Source of the DNA: RGIG5952 sp045627605
Lineage (GTDB): Bacteria > Verrucomicrobiota > Kiritimatiellia > RFP12 > JAAYLN01
Assembly (NCBI GenBank): GCA_045627605.1
Contig: JAZQOA010000056.1
Span: 39,310-103,309, forward strand
DNA: 64,000 bases
Direction: 5' to 3'
Position numbers and translations under genes: made by a program. Below the pieces are notes generated by a model, which had not been told where the DNA came from, made no database searches, and worked only from the letters and a program-made list of their open reading frames with translations. Below are positions 33,355-42,606 of the stretch, piece by piece; position 1 is the stretch's first letter, and every line of letters begins with the position of its first letter.

Positions 33355-35133
33355 CTACCCGTTGCACCTTTTTATTTTATCGAAAACCGCGCGGCAGGCC
33401 CGAAGCCCGTTGTCCTTGTCGCGCCGCGGGAAAAACGCCTGCGCACGTCTTTCATACTCAGCCCCGCGAACGCACCCGTCCGCAAGGATGCCGGAAATCG
33501 CGTCAACGACCTTGCCCTCGTCTTGGACGACGGGGCCAAATCCGTCGTCCTTCCACGAAAAGAAACTCTCCGCGTACCCTTGCGTCGCATAGAACTCGTC
33601 GTGGTCGAACTGGTAGTAGACGACAGGTTTCCCAAGGTAGGCCATGTCCATGGCGATCGACGAGTAGTCCGTGACGGCAACCGAGGCGTCGCGGTAAATG
33701 TCCTCGTAGGGGATGTCTTCGGGCACGATGCGCACATAGTCGGGGAAATTGAAAAACGACATGGCGTTTCTCATGAGGGGGTGTGGCAGGAACTCGAGCG
33801 AATAGCCGTATTTCACGGCGAGATCGTGCAGTTGCGGATTCGCCAGCAGGGCCTGCAGCTTCGCCTTGTATTCGGAGTTTTCAAGCAAGGCGCCGTATTT
33901 GCGCTCCTTGGTGACGGGATCGGAACTCTCGACAAGGTTGTTCCTCCAGGTGAAGACGAAATAGATTTTCTTCCCCGGCTCGCTTTCACGGTCGTCCCAG
34001 CGCGGCAGCCCCGTGCAGACGACATCCTCGCCGGCATACCCCCACAAGCCTCCGCGCTCATATTCGGCTTCGCGTTCCACGCCGGTCAGCATAAGGTTGA
34101 AATTGTTGAAGTCCCTTCCGTAGATTGCCGAAAGATCGTGATGGACAAGGCCGTGGAGGGAACTCACGCGGAGTTGCCAGGCTGTGATATCCGAATAGGG
34201 CGCCGACGGAACAAAAGGCGCATATCCGCCCTCGGAAGTCACGCTCGCCTCGGCCGCCAGGAAAAGCAGCCGGTGGCGAAGCGAGAGGTAGCGCACCGTC
34301 TTGAGTTTCGGCGGCAGTTTCACGCGGAGCGAATGCCGGCCGTCGACCAGGTAGTACGGGACGATGCGTTCCGCGTCGAAGGCCCCGTTCCCGACCAGGG
34401 CCTTCGCCACGGAATAGGCGCTGTCGATCGGGTTTGACAACTTGTCGGAAAAAATCCAGTAGCGCCCCCGGTGGAACGGGCGCCAGAAAAAGAAGGCGAC
34501 CCTTGTAAAGGCGGCAATCCATTCCGGGAGGGTGCGGTGCGCAACCAGTTCGGCGAGGAACCCGATTTCCAATGCGGCCCGGCGGGCAGGCGTGGGCCTG
34601 AACACGGCAAAAGACCCGTCACGCCTCATGCGCAGGGCCTTGTCTTTCGCAAGGCGCACCCATTGGTTGCGGTAGTTGAAGGCAAGGGGAAAACGCGGGC
34701 CAAGGGCGATGCCGCATGGCTTTTCGAACGCGGCATGGTAATCGCCGTATTCAAGCGCCCCCAGCCGGACTTCAAAACGCGCGCCCTCGGTTACTTCCCT
34801 CGCGAAAAGGAACTGCGAGCAAGGTTCAAGGGGAATCTTCTGGCGGGACGAACGCGAAACAAGGAAAAAGGCATTCCCGGCAGAGCCCCGGGTCCGGCGG
34901 AAGGCCTCCGGGACAAATCCGCGGACAACCGCCACGCCGCCCGCCTTGTCCAGGTATTGGAAAACCACGCCGGATGTGCAATCCCCCCGCGGCGGGCTTT
35001 TCCAGCTCCTGAAGGCAAGCGCCTGCAAGACGGCGCAAGCCCCCTGCTCCCGCCAGACATCCAGCATTCTCGACACCCAGCCGCCCCTCGTCCCGGTTGC
35101 CGGGTCCTGTGCCATGACTGATTCTTTCTTCAT
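33355..35133 (-). CDS. CDP-glycerol glycerophosphotransferase-like protein
   Basis: 592 residues from the ATG at 35133. The C-terminal 380 residues match the TagB/TagF fold: YWIFSDKLSNPIDSAYSVAKAL, a SLHGLVHHDLSAIYGRDFNNFNLMLTG region, KKIYFVFTWRNNL, EFLPHPLM, VTDYSSIAMDMAYLGKPVVYYQFDHDEF. These enzymes transfer glycerol- or polyol-phosphate from CDP donors. The N-terminal 200 residues are not recognised. The start is uncertain: ATG at 35115 (AAGAAAG upstream) and a TTG at 35175 overlapping the previous stop are alternatives. Suggests a phosphopolyol-decorated polymer. Confidence 0.75.
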   Translation of the reverse strand: MKKESVMAQDPATGTRGGWVSRMLDVWREQGACAVLQALAFRSWKSPPRGDCTSGVVFQYLDKAGGVAVVRGFVPEAFRRTRGSAGNAFFLVSRSSRQKIPLEPCSQFLFAREVTEGARFEVRLGALEYGDYHAAFEKPCGIALGPRFPLAFNYRNQWVRLAKDKALRMRRDGSFAVFRPTPARRAALEIGFLAELVAHRTLPEWIAAFTRVAFFFWRPFHRGRYWIFSDKLSNPIDSAYSVAKALVGNGAFDAERIVPYYLVDGRHSLRVKLPPKLKTVRYLSLRHRLLFLAAEASVTSEGGYAPFVPSAPYSDITAWQLRVSSLHGLVHHDLSAIYGRDFNNFNLMLTGVEREAEYERGGLWGYAGEDVVCTGLPRWDDRESEPGKKIYFVFTWRNNLVESSDPVTKERKYGALLENSEYKAKLQALLANPQLHDLAVKYGYSLEFLPHPLMRNAMSFFNFPDYVRIVPEDIPYEDIYRDASVAVTDYSSIAMDMAYLGKPVVYYQFDHDEFYATQGYAESFFSWKDDGFGPVVQDEGKVVDAISGILADGCVRGAEYERRAQAFFPRRDKDNGLRACRAVFDKIKRCNG

Positions 35134-35171
35134 TGCAAAACGGCCAATCCGCCACCTTCCCCATCGGCTCT

Positions 35172-38100
35172 TCAAAACTTGAACAAGGCCTCGTCCCCCG
35201 CAATGGGCCTGTCGTTTCCGGAAAGGATGCGCACGATCTTCCTGCGGAAAAGCCCGGCGTCATAGAGTTTGCCAAGCTTTTTCTTCGCCAGTGCGCCCAT
35301 GGCGGCGGTCCAGGCGGGGTCGCCAATGACCTTTCGCATCTTTTCCGCGAGTTCTTCGGGCGACTCGCTTTTGAAAATGAGTTCCGCCAATGCCCCCGAA
35401 TAGTTGTCCGCCGTCCCCGTATGATCGGAGATGATGGATGGCACGCCCTGTTGGGCCGCCTCCGGGACGACCAGCGGCTGCGCGTCTTCACGCGAAGACA
35501 CGACGACGCAATCGACCCCGGCGTAGAAATCCGCCATTTCGCCGTGCGGAATCGGTTCGCGGAATTCGATTTCGCCAATGCCCGCGGCGGATGCCACCAG
35601 CTTGCCGTGGAAATCGGGAACGACGTGGCGGCCCAAGATCAGGAACCGCGCCTTCCGGCGTTCTTCGGGCGGGAGGAGTTTCACGGCTTCGACGAAGACA
35701 TCCTGCCCTTTCTGCGGCTCGACGGAACCGACAACGGCAAAGACAAGAGGCCCGCCCACAGGCCGGGCCGCCCGCTTCTTCACGCCCGCCGGGGAGATGC
35801 CATAGCGCAGCACTTCGGACGCATAGTCGAACCCGAAGCGCAAAAGGCTCCTCGCGCAATAGTCATGCACGACGTAAACCTTGGTATTTTCCGGCAATCG
35901 GCGCGGCATCAGTCCCTTGGCAAGTTCCATCGCGACACCGCCCTCGTGAATCCACCAGGCAACGGGGATGCGCATCGAAGACAATGCGATCACGGCGGGA
36001 ACGACCACCACGGTGTTGCAGAAAACCATGGCGAACTTTTCGGCGAAACGCCGGAACTCGAAAAGATTGAAGAAAAAGGAATCGTCAATCACGACCGTCG
36101 CGCCGAGAGCGGCGAGATCTTGGTGGAGCGGACCGTCCACAGGGGAGACGACCGTCACCTTGTCGCCTTGCCCGAGGGCGATGCGGACGACGTCCGCAAG
36201 GAGATGCGGGGCCCCGGTTTTCGACAGTTCGTGCGAAACGAACAAAAGCGACCTCTGGCGGCGCAGGCGCCTCCAGAGGAACTTGCCGCGCCCCGCGCGC
36301 CACGCCTTGCCGCGAAACACACCGGGGCCAAGCAACTGGCGGGCGGGGGCCAGGAGCCGCCAGCTCAGGGACCCCCTCACGGAGGAAAGCTCCCGGTTGA
36401 CCTTGTCCAGCAACCGGCGAAGGACGAACACCCTCACCTCGGCGGGGGGCTCGTCCTCTATGAAATCGGATGTCGATATGGAAAAATTCCGGTTGTAGTA
36501 GGGGTCGCCCGCCGCGATGACATCCCGGTGCCGCTTCCTGAGTTCAACGGCCTCCTCCCAGAAACGCTTCTGCTTTTCCGGCGTGGTGTCGAGGCCGCGG
36601 CTTACGCTCTCGTAGTGGTACAATTCGGCGAAAGGCGTCCAGACGACAAGATAGCCGGCCTTGCGGATCCGCAGACAGAGGTCGACGTCGTTGAAGGCGA
36701 CGGCAAGCCCCTCGTAAAAGCCGCCTGCCTTTTTAAAGACGTCGGTACGCATCATCATGCACGCGCCCGTCACCGCCGTGTAGTTCTTGACATTGATTCC
36801 GTGCCCGTTCGCACTATATCCCCGGGGCCTGCCCCGCAGGAGATGCTGGGCCACGCCCAAGCCGTCAATCACCACGCCGGCGTGCTGGATCGTGTCATCG
36901 GGGAAATACAGCATGGCGCCGACCACGCCGACATCGTCGCGCTGGGCGAACATCAGCATTTCCTCGATCCAGCGCCGGGAAATCACCTCCGTGTCGTTGT
37001 TGAGGAAGAGCAGCATGTCGCCCCGGGCCTGCCCGGCGGCGAAATTGTTGATTTTCGAATAGTTGAAAGGCGCGTCGTAGCGTAGGACGCGGGCCTTGCC
37101 CTCCCGTTCGAGCCGGGCAAGGTAGCCGAGCGTTTCGGGATCGTCGGATGCATTGTCCACGACGATGATCTCGTAGTTCCGCCAGGTTGTCCTCAGGTTA
37201 ATGGAGTCAAGGCATCGCCTAAGCAAATCCACCCGGTTGCGCATGGGGATGACGATGCTGACAAGCCAGGGGCGGGCGATGTCGTACTGGACGCGGTACA
37301 TCGTCTGGCAACAAGGGAGGTTCCCCACCTTGCCGGAAAGCCCGGCTCGCCTCAGGCTGGCTTCCACCGCGGCGATGCCGGCCGCCGAGACATAGGGCTT
37401 TGCGTCGAGGCCCGCGGCACAGGACTGGGCATGGGCGCGCCAAAAGTAGAGGACTTCCGGGATGTGGACGATGCGGGAGGCCCGTTCCGAGAGCCGAAGC
37501 ACAAGGTCGTGGTCCTGGCTGCCGTCGTATTCCCTGCGGAAAGGCCCGCCGGCCTTTTCCATGAGCGCCTTTGAAAAGACCATCAAGTGGCAGATGTAGT
37601 TCTGGCAGCGGAGGAAATCCGGGGAAAAAGCCGGCTTGTGGTTCACATAGGTCATTTTGCCCGTTTCGGCATCGACCGTGCACTCGTCGGAATACACCAG
37701 GTCGGCGCCCTCGCGGTCAATGGCCTCCGCCACCTTGAACAGCGCGGCGGGATGAAGCAAGTCGTCGTGGTCGAGGATGGCGATGTATTCGCCCGTCGCC
37801 ATTCCAATCGCCGCGTTGGAATTAAGGGAAATGCCGCCGTTGGAGGGGAGTTTCCGGTACTTGACCCGCTTGTCTTTCGCCGTGAAAAACGAGATGATTT
37901 CGCCGACATACCCATGGGCGGCGTCACTTGCGTCCGCCAGGCAAAGTTCCCATTCGCCGTAGGTTTGCTCAAGGACGGAAAAGACCATTTCGGCCAAAAG
38001 GCGCGGCGGCGTGTTGTAAAGGGGGGTAATGACGCTGATCTTCGGCTTTCCGGAAAAAACGACCCGGGCTTCCCGAAGGCGCTCGCTTTCGTAGATCCTG

Positions 38101-38378
38101 TCGCGGACGGCAAGACTGCCGTTCCTTGTCACGCCGGAAAGGATTCCGGCCTTCAGCCCGGCAAGAACGGCGTCCGCCTCATGCCCCCGGCGCCGCCAGG
38201 CGCGGCACTTCGCCCGCGCCGCGACAACCAGCCCCCCCAGAAACCTGAGGGGAGCCGTCACTTTCCATGACGGCGAATTGCGAATTTGGCGAAGACGCCT
38301 TTGCTTTTCGCGGATTTCCGCTTCCAACCGCCCGATTTCACGGGACCAGTCACCCGTCTCTGCTTTTTGGCCGCCCAT
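35172..38378 (-). CDS. Three-domain glycosyltransferase (GT2-GT2-GT4)
   Basis: 1068 residues. A coiled N-terminus with SPSWKVTAPLRFLGG precedes a first GT2 domain (KISVITPLYNTPPRLLAEMVFSVLEQ, AILDHDDLLHPAAL), a second GT2 domain (VSIVIPMRNRVDLLRRCLDSI, LLFLNNDTEV, AFNDVDLCLRIRKAG) from about residue 370, a linker with a second SLSWRLLAPARQLLG copy, and a GT4 domain (LLFVSHELSKTGAPHLLADVV, FAVVGSVEPQKGQDVFVEA, SSREDAQPLVVPEAAQQGVP) from about 700. It could add two or three sugars in series. ATG at 38378 has GAAGAG upstream; a TTG at 38414 is possible. Donors unknown. Confidence 0.85.
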   Translation of the reverse strand: MGGQKAETGDWSREIGRLEAEIREKQRRLRQIRNSPSWKVTAPLRFLGGLVVAARAKCRAWRRRGHEADAVLAGLKAGILSGVTRNGSLAVRDRIYESERLREARVVFSGKPKISVITPLYNTPPRLLAEMVFSVLEQTYGEWELCLADASDAAHGYVGEIISFFTAKDKRVKYRKLPSNGGISLNSNAAIGMATGEYIAILDHDDLLHPAALFKVAEAIDREGADLVYSDECTVDAETGKMTYVNHKPAFSPDFLRCQNYICHLMVFSKALMEKAGGPFRREYDGSQDHDLVLRLSERASRIVHIPEVLYFWRAHAQSCAAGLDAKPYVSAAGIAAVEASLRRAGLSGKVGNLPCCQTMYRVQYDIARPWLVSIVIPMRNRVDLLRRCLDSINLRTTWRNYEIIVVDNASDDPETLGYLARLEREGKARVLRYDAPFNYSKINNFAAGQARGDMLLFLNNDTEVISRRWIEEMLMFAQRDDVGVVGAMLYFPDDTIQHAGVVIDGLGVAQHLLRGRPRGYSANGHGINVKNYTAVTGACMMMRTDVFKKAGGFYEGLAVAFNDVDLCLRIRKAGYLVVWTPFAELYHYESVSRGLDTTPEKQKRFWEEAVELRKRHRDVIAAGDPYYNRNFSISTSDFIEDEPPAEVRVFVLRRLLDKVNRELSSVRGSLSWRLLAPARQLLGPGVFRGKAWRAGRGKFLWRRLRRQRSLLFVSHELSKTGAPHLLADVVRIALGQGDKVTVVSPVDGPLHQDLAALGATVVIDDSFFFNLFEFRRFAEKFAMVFCNTVVVVPAVIALSSMRIPVAWWIHEGGVAMELAKGLMPRRLPENTKVYVVHDYCARSLLRFGFDYASEVLRYGISPAGVKKRAARPVGGPLVFAVVGSVEPQKGQDVFVEAVKLLPPEERRKARFLILGRHVVPDFHGKLVASAAGIGEIEFREPIPHGEMADFYAGVDCVVVSSREDAQPLVVPEAAQQGVPSIISDHTGTADNYSGALAELIFKSESPEELAEKMRKVIGDPAWTAAMGALAKKKLGKLYDAGLFRRKIVRILSGNDRPIAGDEALFKF

Positions 38379-38391
38379 TCCGAAAATCTCT

Positions 38392-40929
38392 TCAATCGCC
38401 CTTGACCCAGGCAATGGTTTCGCACAACTTGCCGGGGCCGTCTTTCCGTTCTGATTCGTCGCCGTTTTTCAACGCCCCCACCATTGCCGAAACGACATTG
38501 GACGTAAAGTTCCGGAAAGCGGGTTTTTCAATGAAATCGCGATAGGCGCGGGCCGCCTTCGCAGGAGTGAGCATTGATTCGGCAAAGGAACGGGCCTTTT
38601 CGCCGGTGGCCTTCAGCCATCCGGGATTCCCCAGGCATTTCCGCATGGCGTTTGAAATCGCCAGGACCTCCTGGTCCTCGGTCAGGCCCTCCGCGGGAGG
38701 CAACTTGAGGCAGATATCGGAGGGAATCTGCGTGAAACTCCCGGAATTGTTGACGATGGCCACGCAACCAGCCGCAAGAATGCGATAGAGGGAAGCGGAT
38801 GTCTCGCCATTGGAGGACTTCCGCAAATTCAGGCAGGCATCGGCCGCGCAGATGTAGTCGTCGAAATCGGAGAGCGGCACAAAGCCCATGGTCTTGACGC
38901 GGGAGGACAACGCATACTTGGCCACAACGCCCTCGGCCGCAGCGGCAATCTCCTCGGAGAACTGCCCCGCGAAAAGCAATTTCACCGGATTCCCCGGGGA
39001 TTGCAGGCGGCTAAACGCCTTGAGAATCTGGATGATTCGTTTTGTCGCGCTTCCGAACCCGAAGACCCCGAAAACAAAATCGCCATCGCCATACCCGAGT
39101 TTTGCGCGGGTTTCCGCCCTCCTTTCCGGTGATGGGGCGGGGCCGATTGGCGTCGGAAGCCAAATCTGGCGCACGTCATGGCCGAGATTGCGCGAGAGCA
39201 GCTTTTCCTTGGCGTCGAAACTGTGCACAACGATCTTGTCGGCGTAGTTGGCGACAAAGCCATTGACCTCAAGCTTCGTCTCCCACGGCAACGACTTCCC
39301 GACCTTGATTTTCTCGGTTTGCCCAAGGGCGACGTCACCCGGGTAGTCCAATTCCAGGCAGTACTTGTAGAAGGCGTAGTCACGCGCACCCGCAACGGCG
39401 TATTCATAGAGTTCGCCGTGGAGGTTGAAGTCGTGGAGGACGACGACGCCGTGGAACTTCCTGACATAGTCGAACATGTACTGGTGGAACCGGCTGTTCC
39501 CGACTTGGAAAACGACGTTGGAGTAGAGCCCGCGGCGCGCGAAGAAGGCCCCGTGGTTGTAGATGCCAATTCCCTCGCCCAGCGAGACCGACGGTTCATA
39601 GCCGTCGTCGATGAAGACGTCGATATCGTAATATTCAGCAAGGGCGCCAAGGAGCACGACGCTGTAGTCCGAAATGCCGGAAGGCAGAGGCGGGAGCGGG
39701 GTGAAAAAGGCCAGTTTTCTTTTTCCGGGCGCCGGTGCCGGCGGGCGGTTTTCGCAAAGGGCGCGAATGCCTTCATAGGCGAGATCCGCGACACGGCTCC
39801 ACTGGTAGAGGGCGAGCCGTTCCCTTCCGCGGCGCGCGTAGTCGGCGAGGTCGCACGCCGTTAGCGCGTGGCGCAACCCTTCCGCGATGGAATCCTCCGA
39901 CGACGGATCGACCGTGATCGCGGCATCGGCGGCAATCTCGCCGAGGCTAGAGTTGCCGGATGTCAAAACAGGCTTGCCGCAGGCCCACGCCTCGACCACG
40001 GGAAGGCCAAAGCCTTCGTAGAGCGAGGGGAAAACCACCAGCGCCGCCAAGTTGTAGAAACTCACAAGGTCTTCGTCGCTGACAAAACCCGTGAACACGA
40101 CGCGGTCCCCGACGCCATGTTCTTCGGCAACGGACCGCAGGACATCGATCCGCTGCTTGGACAATTTGCACACGACAACCAACTGGTAGACGGCGACAAG
40201 CGCCTCCGGCAAGCGGGAATACGCGCTGATGAGACGGGGCAAGTTCTTGCGGTAGCCGTCCCCCCCCGTGCAAAGCAGAAAGTCCCCCGGAATCCCGTGG
40301 CGCTCACGAAGTCGCCGCTCTTCGTCCGCGGCAGGTCGTCTCACCGCGAACCGGGCGTCAACCCCCGCGTAAATCACCCGGATTTTCGACGCGTCGAAAC
40401 CCAGGTGGGAAACCAAGTCGTCCTTGACGCTCTGCGAGAGGGCGTGGATTTCGTCCATCCACCTCAACGAGTCAATCCTCTCCCTGTAGACTTTGGACTC
40501 GCCCGGCCGGGAAAGATACTGGCCGGGGAAAAGCCAGGGGATGATGTCGTAGGCGATGGCAATCGTCCGGCAACCGGCGAACCATTCCTTCCGGTAGCAG
40601 GCGCGGGAAAGGCCCCATTCAATTGCCGTGGTAAGGTAAAAGACGTCTATTCCGTTTTCATAGATGAACTTGCGGAAGATATCGCCAACGGCCTCATCGT
40701 CGGCCGCGATCAACTGGCCGTTGCTGCCGAAATACTTGTGGAACACCGTCACTTTTGCCCCGTGGGGAATGCCGCCGGGCAATTGGAAATCTCCGTCCGC
40801 CAAGTTGAAAAGGTAGTACTCGTCCTCGGGATGGCGCGCGATCAATTCCCGGACAAGGCCCGCGGAATAGTTGCCTATGCCCCGGCCTTTGCTGATCACC
40901 ATCCCGAATATGTCAAACGCGATTTTCAT
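38392..40929 (-). CDS. Tandem GT4-GT4 glycosyltransferase
   Basis: 845 residues with two GT-B modules. The first (1-395) has the N-terminal MKIAFDIFGMVISKGRGIGNYS, LLCTGGDGYRKNLPRLISAYS and FPSLYEGFGLPVVEAWACGKPVLTS. The second (about 410-800) has LAFFTPLPPLPSGISDYSVVLLGAL, FGVFGFGSATKRI and ETSASLYRILAAGCVAI, with a weaker E-x7-E motif. A paired mannosyl- or rhamnosyl-transferase role is plausible. The ATG at 40929 is where family sequence begins; an open frame further upstream is a shadow. Confidence 0.85.
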   Translation of the reverse strand: MKIAFDIFGMVISKGRGIGNYSAGLVRELIARHPEDEYYLFNLADGDFQLPGGIPHGAKVTVFHKYFGSNGQLIAADDEAVGDIFRKFIYENGIDVFYLTTAIEWGLSRACYRKEWFAGCRTIAIAYDIIPWLFPGQYLSRPGESKVYRERIDSLRWMDEIHALSQSVKDDLVSHLGFDASKIRVIYAGVDARFAVRRPAADEERRLRERHGIPGDFLLCTGGDGYRKNLPRLISAYSRLPEALVAVYQLVVVCKLSKQRIDVLRSVAEEHGVGDRVVFTGFVSDEDLVSFYNLAALVVFPSLYEGFGLPVVEAWACGKPVLTSGNSSLGEIAADAAITVDPSSEDSIAEGLRHALTACDLADYARRGRERLALYQWSRVADLAYEGIRALCENRPPAPAPGKRKLAFFTPLPPLPSGISDYSVVLLGALAEYYDIDVFIDDGYEPSVSLGEGIGIYNHGAFFARRGLYSNVVFQVGNSRFHQYMFDYVRKFHGVVVLHDFNLHGELYEYAVAGARDYAFYKYCLELDYPGDVALGQTEKIKVGKSLPWETKLEVNGFVANYADKIVVHSFDAKEKLLSRNLGHDVRQIWLPTPIGPAPSPERRAETRAKLGYGDGDFVFGVFGFGSATKRIIQILKAFSRLQSPGNPVKLLFAGQFSEEIAAAAEGVVAKYALSSRVKTMGFVPLSDFDDYICAADACLNLRKSSNGETSASLYRILAAGCVAIVNNSGSFTQIPSDICLKLPPAEGLTEDQEVLAISNAMRKCLGNPGWLKATGEKARSFAESMLTPAKAARAYRDFIEKPAFRNFTSNVVSAMVGALKNGDESERKDGPGKLCETIAWVKGD

Positions 40930-40954
40930 TGAGGCATTCCTGACTGCCCGAAGG

Positions 40955-41443
40955 CTATTGCGCGGATTTTCCGCCCGCCACAGCCTCCTCGATCTTGTCG
41001 ATGCGCCGCGACATCTCGACCTGGTATTCCGCAAGCTCCCGGGAAAGCCGCTCGTTTTGCGCCCGCAGCCTGGCGTTTGACTCTTCGAGGACGGCGATTT
41101 GCCCGGAAAGCTCGTTGCACATGACGGCAAGCACCTTGTTGACATCGGTCTGCTTGCGGCATGCGGGATCGAGATACCAGGCGACGAAATGCCGCCCCAG
41201 GCGCTTCACGAAGCCGGCGGGGCCACCGCCGGCGCGCTTCAGGAAACCGCTATACGAACCGCCGTCGGGATTCACGACCTTGTTTCTGTTCAGCCGTTGC
41301 AAATGCGCCTGCATGCGCGACAAGGTGCTTGACGGCTCCTCCAGCATCCTTCGCCGCGCCTCGATTGCTTCGCACGCCTTGTCGACCGCCGCCTTGACGA
41401 CGCCTTCCGTCACCGATTTGTTATCCACTTCGCATTGCTCCAT
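40955..41443 (-). CDS. Small coiled-coil protein of the polysaccharide cluster
   Basis: 162 residues, no signal peptide or membrane helix, not recognised as an enzyme. The middle (GFVKRLGRHFVAWYLDPACRKQTDVNKVLAVM) resembles a stretch often found ahead of methyltransferase or glycosyltransferase domains in O-antigen proteins, from memory. The last 55 residues (ELSGQIAVLEESNARLRAQ and onward) form a heptad-like coiled coil. It may act as a length ruler or scaffold for the neighbouring GT4-GT4 enzyme. First gene of the minus-strand run, with promoter at 41498. Confidence 0.6.
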   Translation of the reverse strand: MEQCEVDNKSVTEGVVKAAVDKACEAIEARRRMLEEPSSTLSRMQAHLQRLNRNKVVNPDGGSYSGFLKRAGGGPAGFVKRLGRHFVAWYLDPACRKQTDVNKVLAVMCNELSGQIAVLEESNARLRAQNERLSRELAEYQVEMSRRIDKIEEAVAGGKSAQ

Positions 41444-41497
41444 TCTGCAAGCCCGCCGGAAAATCCTCCCGCACCCCGTCTTTCCAAACTGCCAACA

Positions 41498-41506
41498 AGT
41501 ATAGCA
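41498..41506 (-). promoter_or_regulatory. Extended -10 promoter of the minus-strand glycosyltransferase run
   Basis: Minus strand reads TTTGC then TATACT (complement of 41498-41503), the same TTTGCTATACT core as the rmlA promoter. It drives the genes from 41443 down to 32386, leaving a leader near 48 nt. Confidence 0.6.
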
Positions 41507-41519
41507 AAGGAGAATTTCT

Positions 41520-41548
41520 TTGACAAACCCGGTTGATTGTGAGATTAT
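41520..41548 (+). promoter_or_regulatory. Possible promoter for the divergent GT2 gene
   Basis: TTGACA at 41520-41525, 17 nt, then GATTAT at 41543-41548. The -35 is consensus, the -10 matches four of six. If real, the first codons open before 41555 cannot be used, favouring starts at 41574 or 41619. Confidence 0.35.
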
Positions 41549-41573
41549 GAGACAATTTAAGTTTTCACGGGCC

Positions 41574-42575
41574 ATGCCTGCCAAACGCTTTCGCCGTTTC
41601 AAAATACCGGGATCCGCCTTGAAACTCTCAATCATCACCATCAACCTCAACAACGGCGCAGGGCTCCGCGAGACCCTGCGGAGCGTCGTCTCCCAGGGGG
41701 ACTTCACCAACTGCGAGCACATCGTCGTCGACGGGGCTTCGACCGACTCGACCCCCGAAGTCATCGCGGAGTTCCGCAGTCACATCGCGAAACTTGTCGC
41801 GGAGCCGGATTCCGGCGTCTACAACGCCATGAACAAGGGCATCGCCCTGGCGGAAGGCGACTATCTCCTGTTCCTCAATTCAGGCGATGTCCTCGCGCCG
41901 GGCGTCCTGGGCAAGGTAGACTTCGGTTCGTTCCACGAGGACATCATCTACGGCGACCTCGACTTCCAGGACCCCGGGCGCACAAGGCACAAGGATTTTC
42001 CCCCGCCGCAAGACATAACGCCGGCCTTCTTCCTCTTCAACACGCTGCCCCACCCGGCGACATTCATCAGGCGGACGCTTTTCGACCAGTACGGCCCCTA
42101 CGACGAGACGATGAAAATCGCGGCCGACTCGAAGTTCTTCTTCACGGTCGTCAAATCCGGCGGGGCGACCCTGCGCAAGCTCCCGCTGACCATTTCGATT
42201 TTCAAAACCGGCGGAATCTCTTCGAATCCAAAATTCGCGGCATTGTGCCGCGAAGAATGCCGGTCCTACTTGCGGCCTGTCTTCGGCGGCGAAGTTTTCA
42301 GACGGGAGGACTTGCTCATTGAGCGCTCGCGGAAACTGAATGAATGCAGCCGCGCGCTCAACGAGCGCAACACGGCCATTGCGAAGTACAGGACGCTGGT
42401 CAGGGACGGGACATTCGCGGCGGCAATGGCGGACGGCGACCTCGCCGAAGACATCTTGCGCATGGGCGACCTCATGCTCGCGGTTCGGAAAAACGGAATC
42501 GGGAAAAGAATCATCCGGGCGCTGTCAAAAGCACTTGCGTCCCGCGAAAAAAAGGCCCTCGAAAAGGCGCATTAG
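41574..42575 (+). CDS. Glycosyltransferase family 2
   Basis: 333 residues from ATG 41574, or 318 from TTG 41619, where the typical family N-terminus (KLSIITINLNNG) begins. HIVVDGASTDST, AEPDSGVYNAMNKGIALAEGDYLLFLNSGD and KIAADSKFFF define the WcaA-type GT2 group. A C-terminal extension of about 80 residues (RKLNECSRALNERNTAIAKY onward) is helical. The next gene is a tandem paralogue, sharing GLRETL, VDGASTD and YNAMNKGI. Confidence 0.85.
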   Translation: MPAKRFRRFKIPGSALKLSIITINLNNGAGLRETLRSVVSQGDFTNCEHIVVDGASTDSTPEVIAEFRSHIAKLVAEPDSGVYNAMNKGIALAEGDYLLFLNSGDVLAPGVLGKVDFGSFHEDIIYGDLDFQDPGRTRHKDFPPPQDITPAFFLFNTLPHPATFIRRTLFDQYGPYDETMKIAADSKFFFTVVKSGGATLRKLPLTISIFKTGGISSNPKFAALCREECRSYLRPVFGGEVFRREDLLIERSRKLNECSRALNERNTAIAKYRTLVRDGTFAAAMADGDLAEDILRMGDLMLAVRKNGIGKRIIRALSKALASREKKALEKAH

Positions 42576-42606
42576 CCAGCCCCGGCGACGGCACGGGCAA
42601 CGAAAC

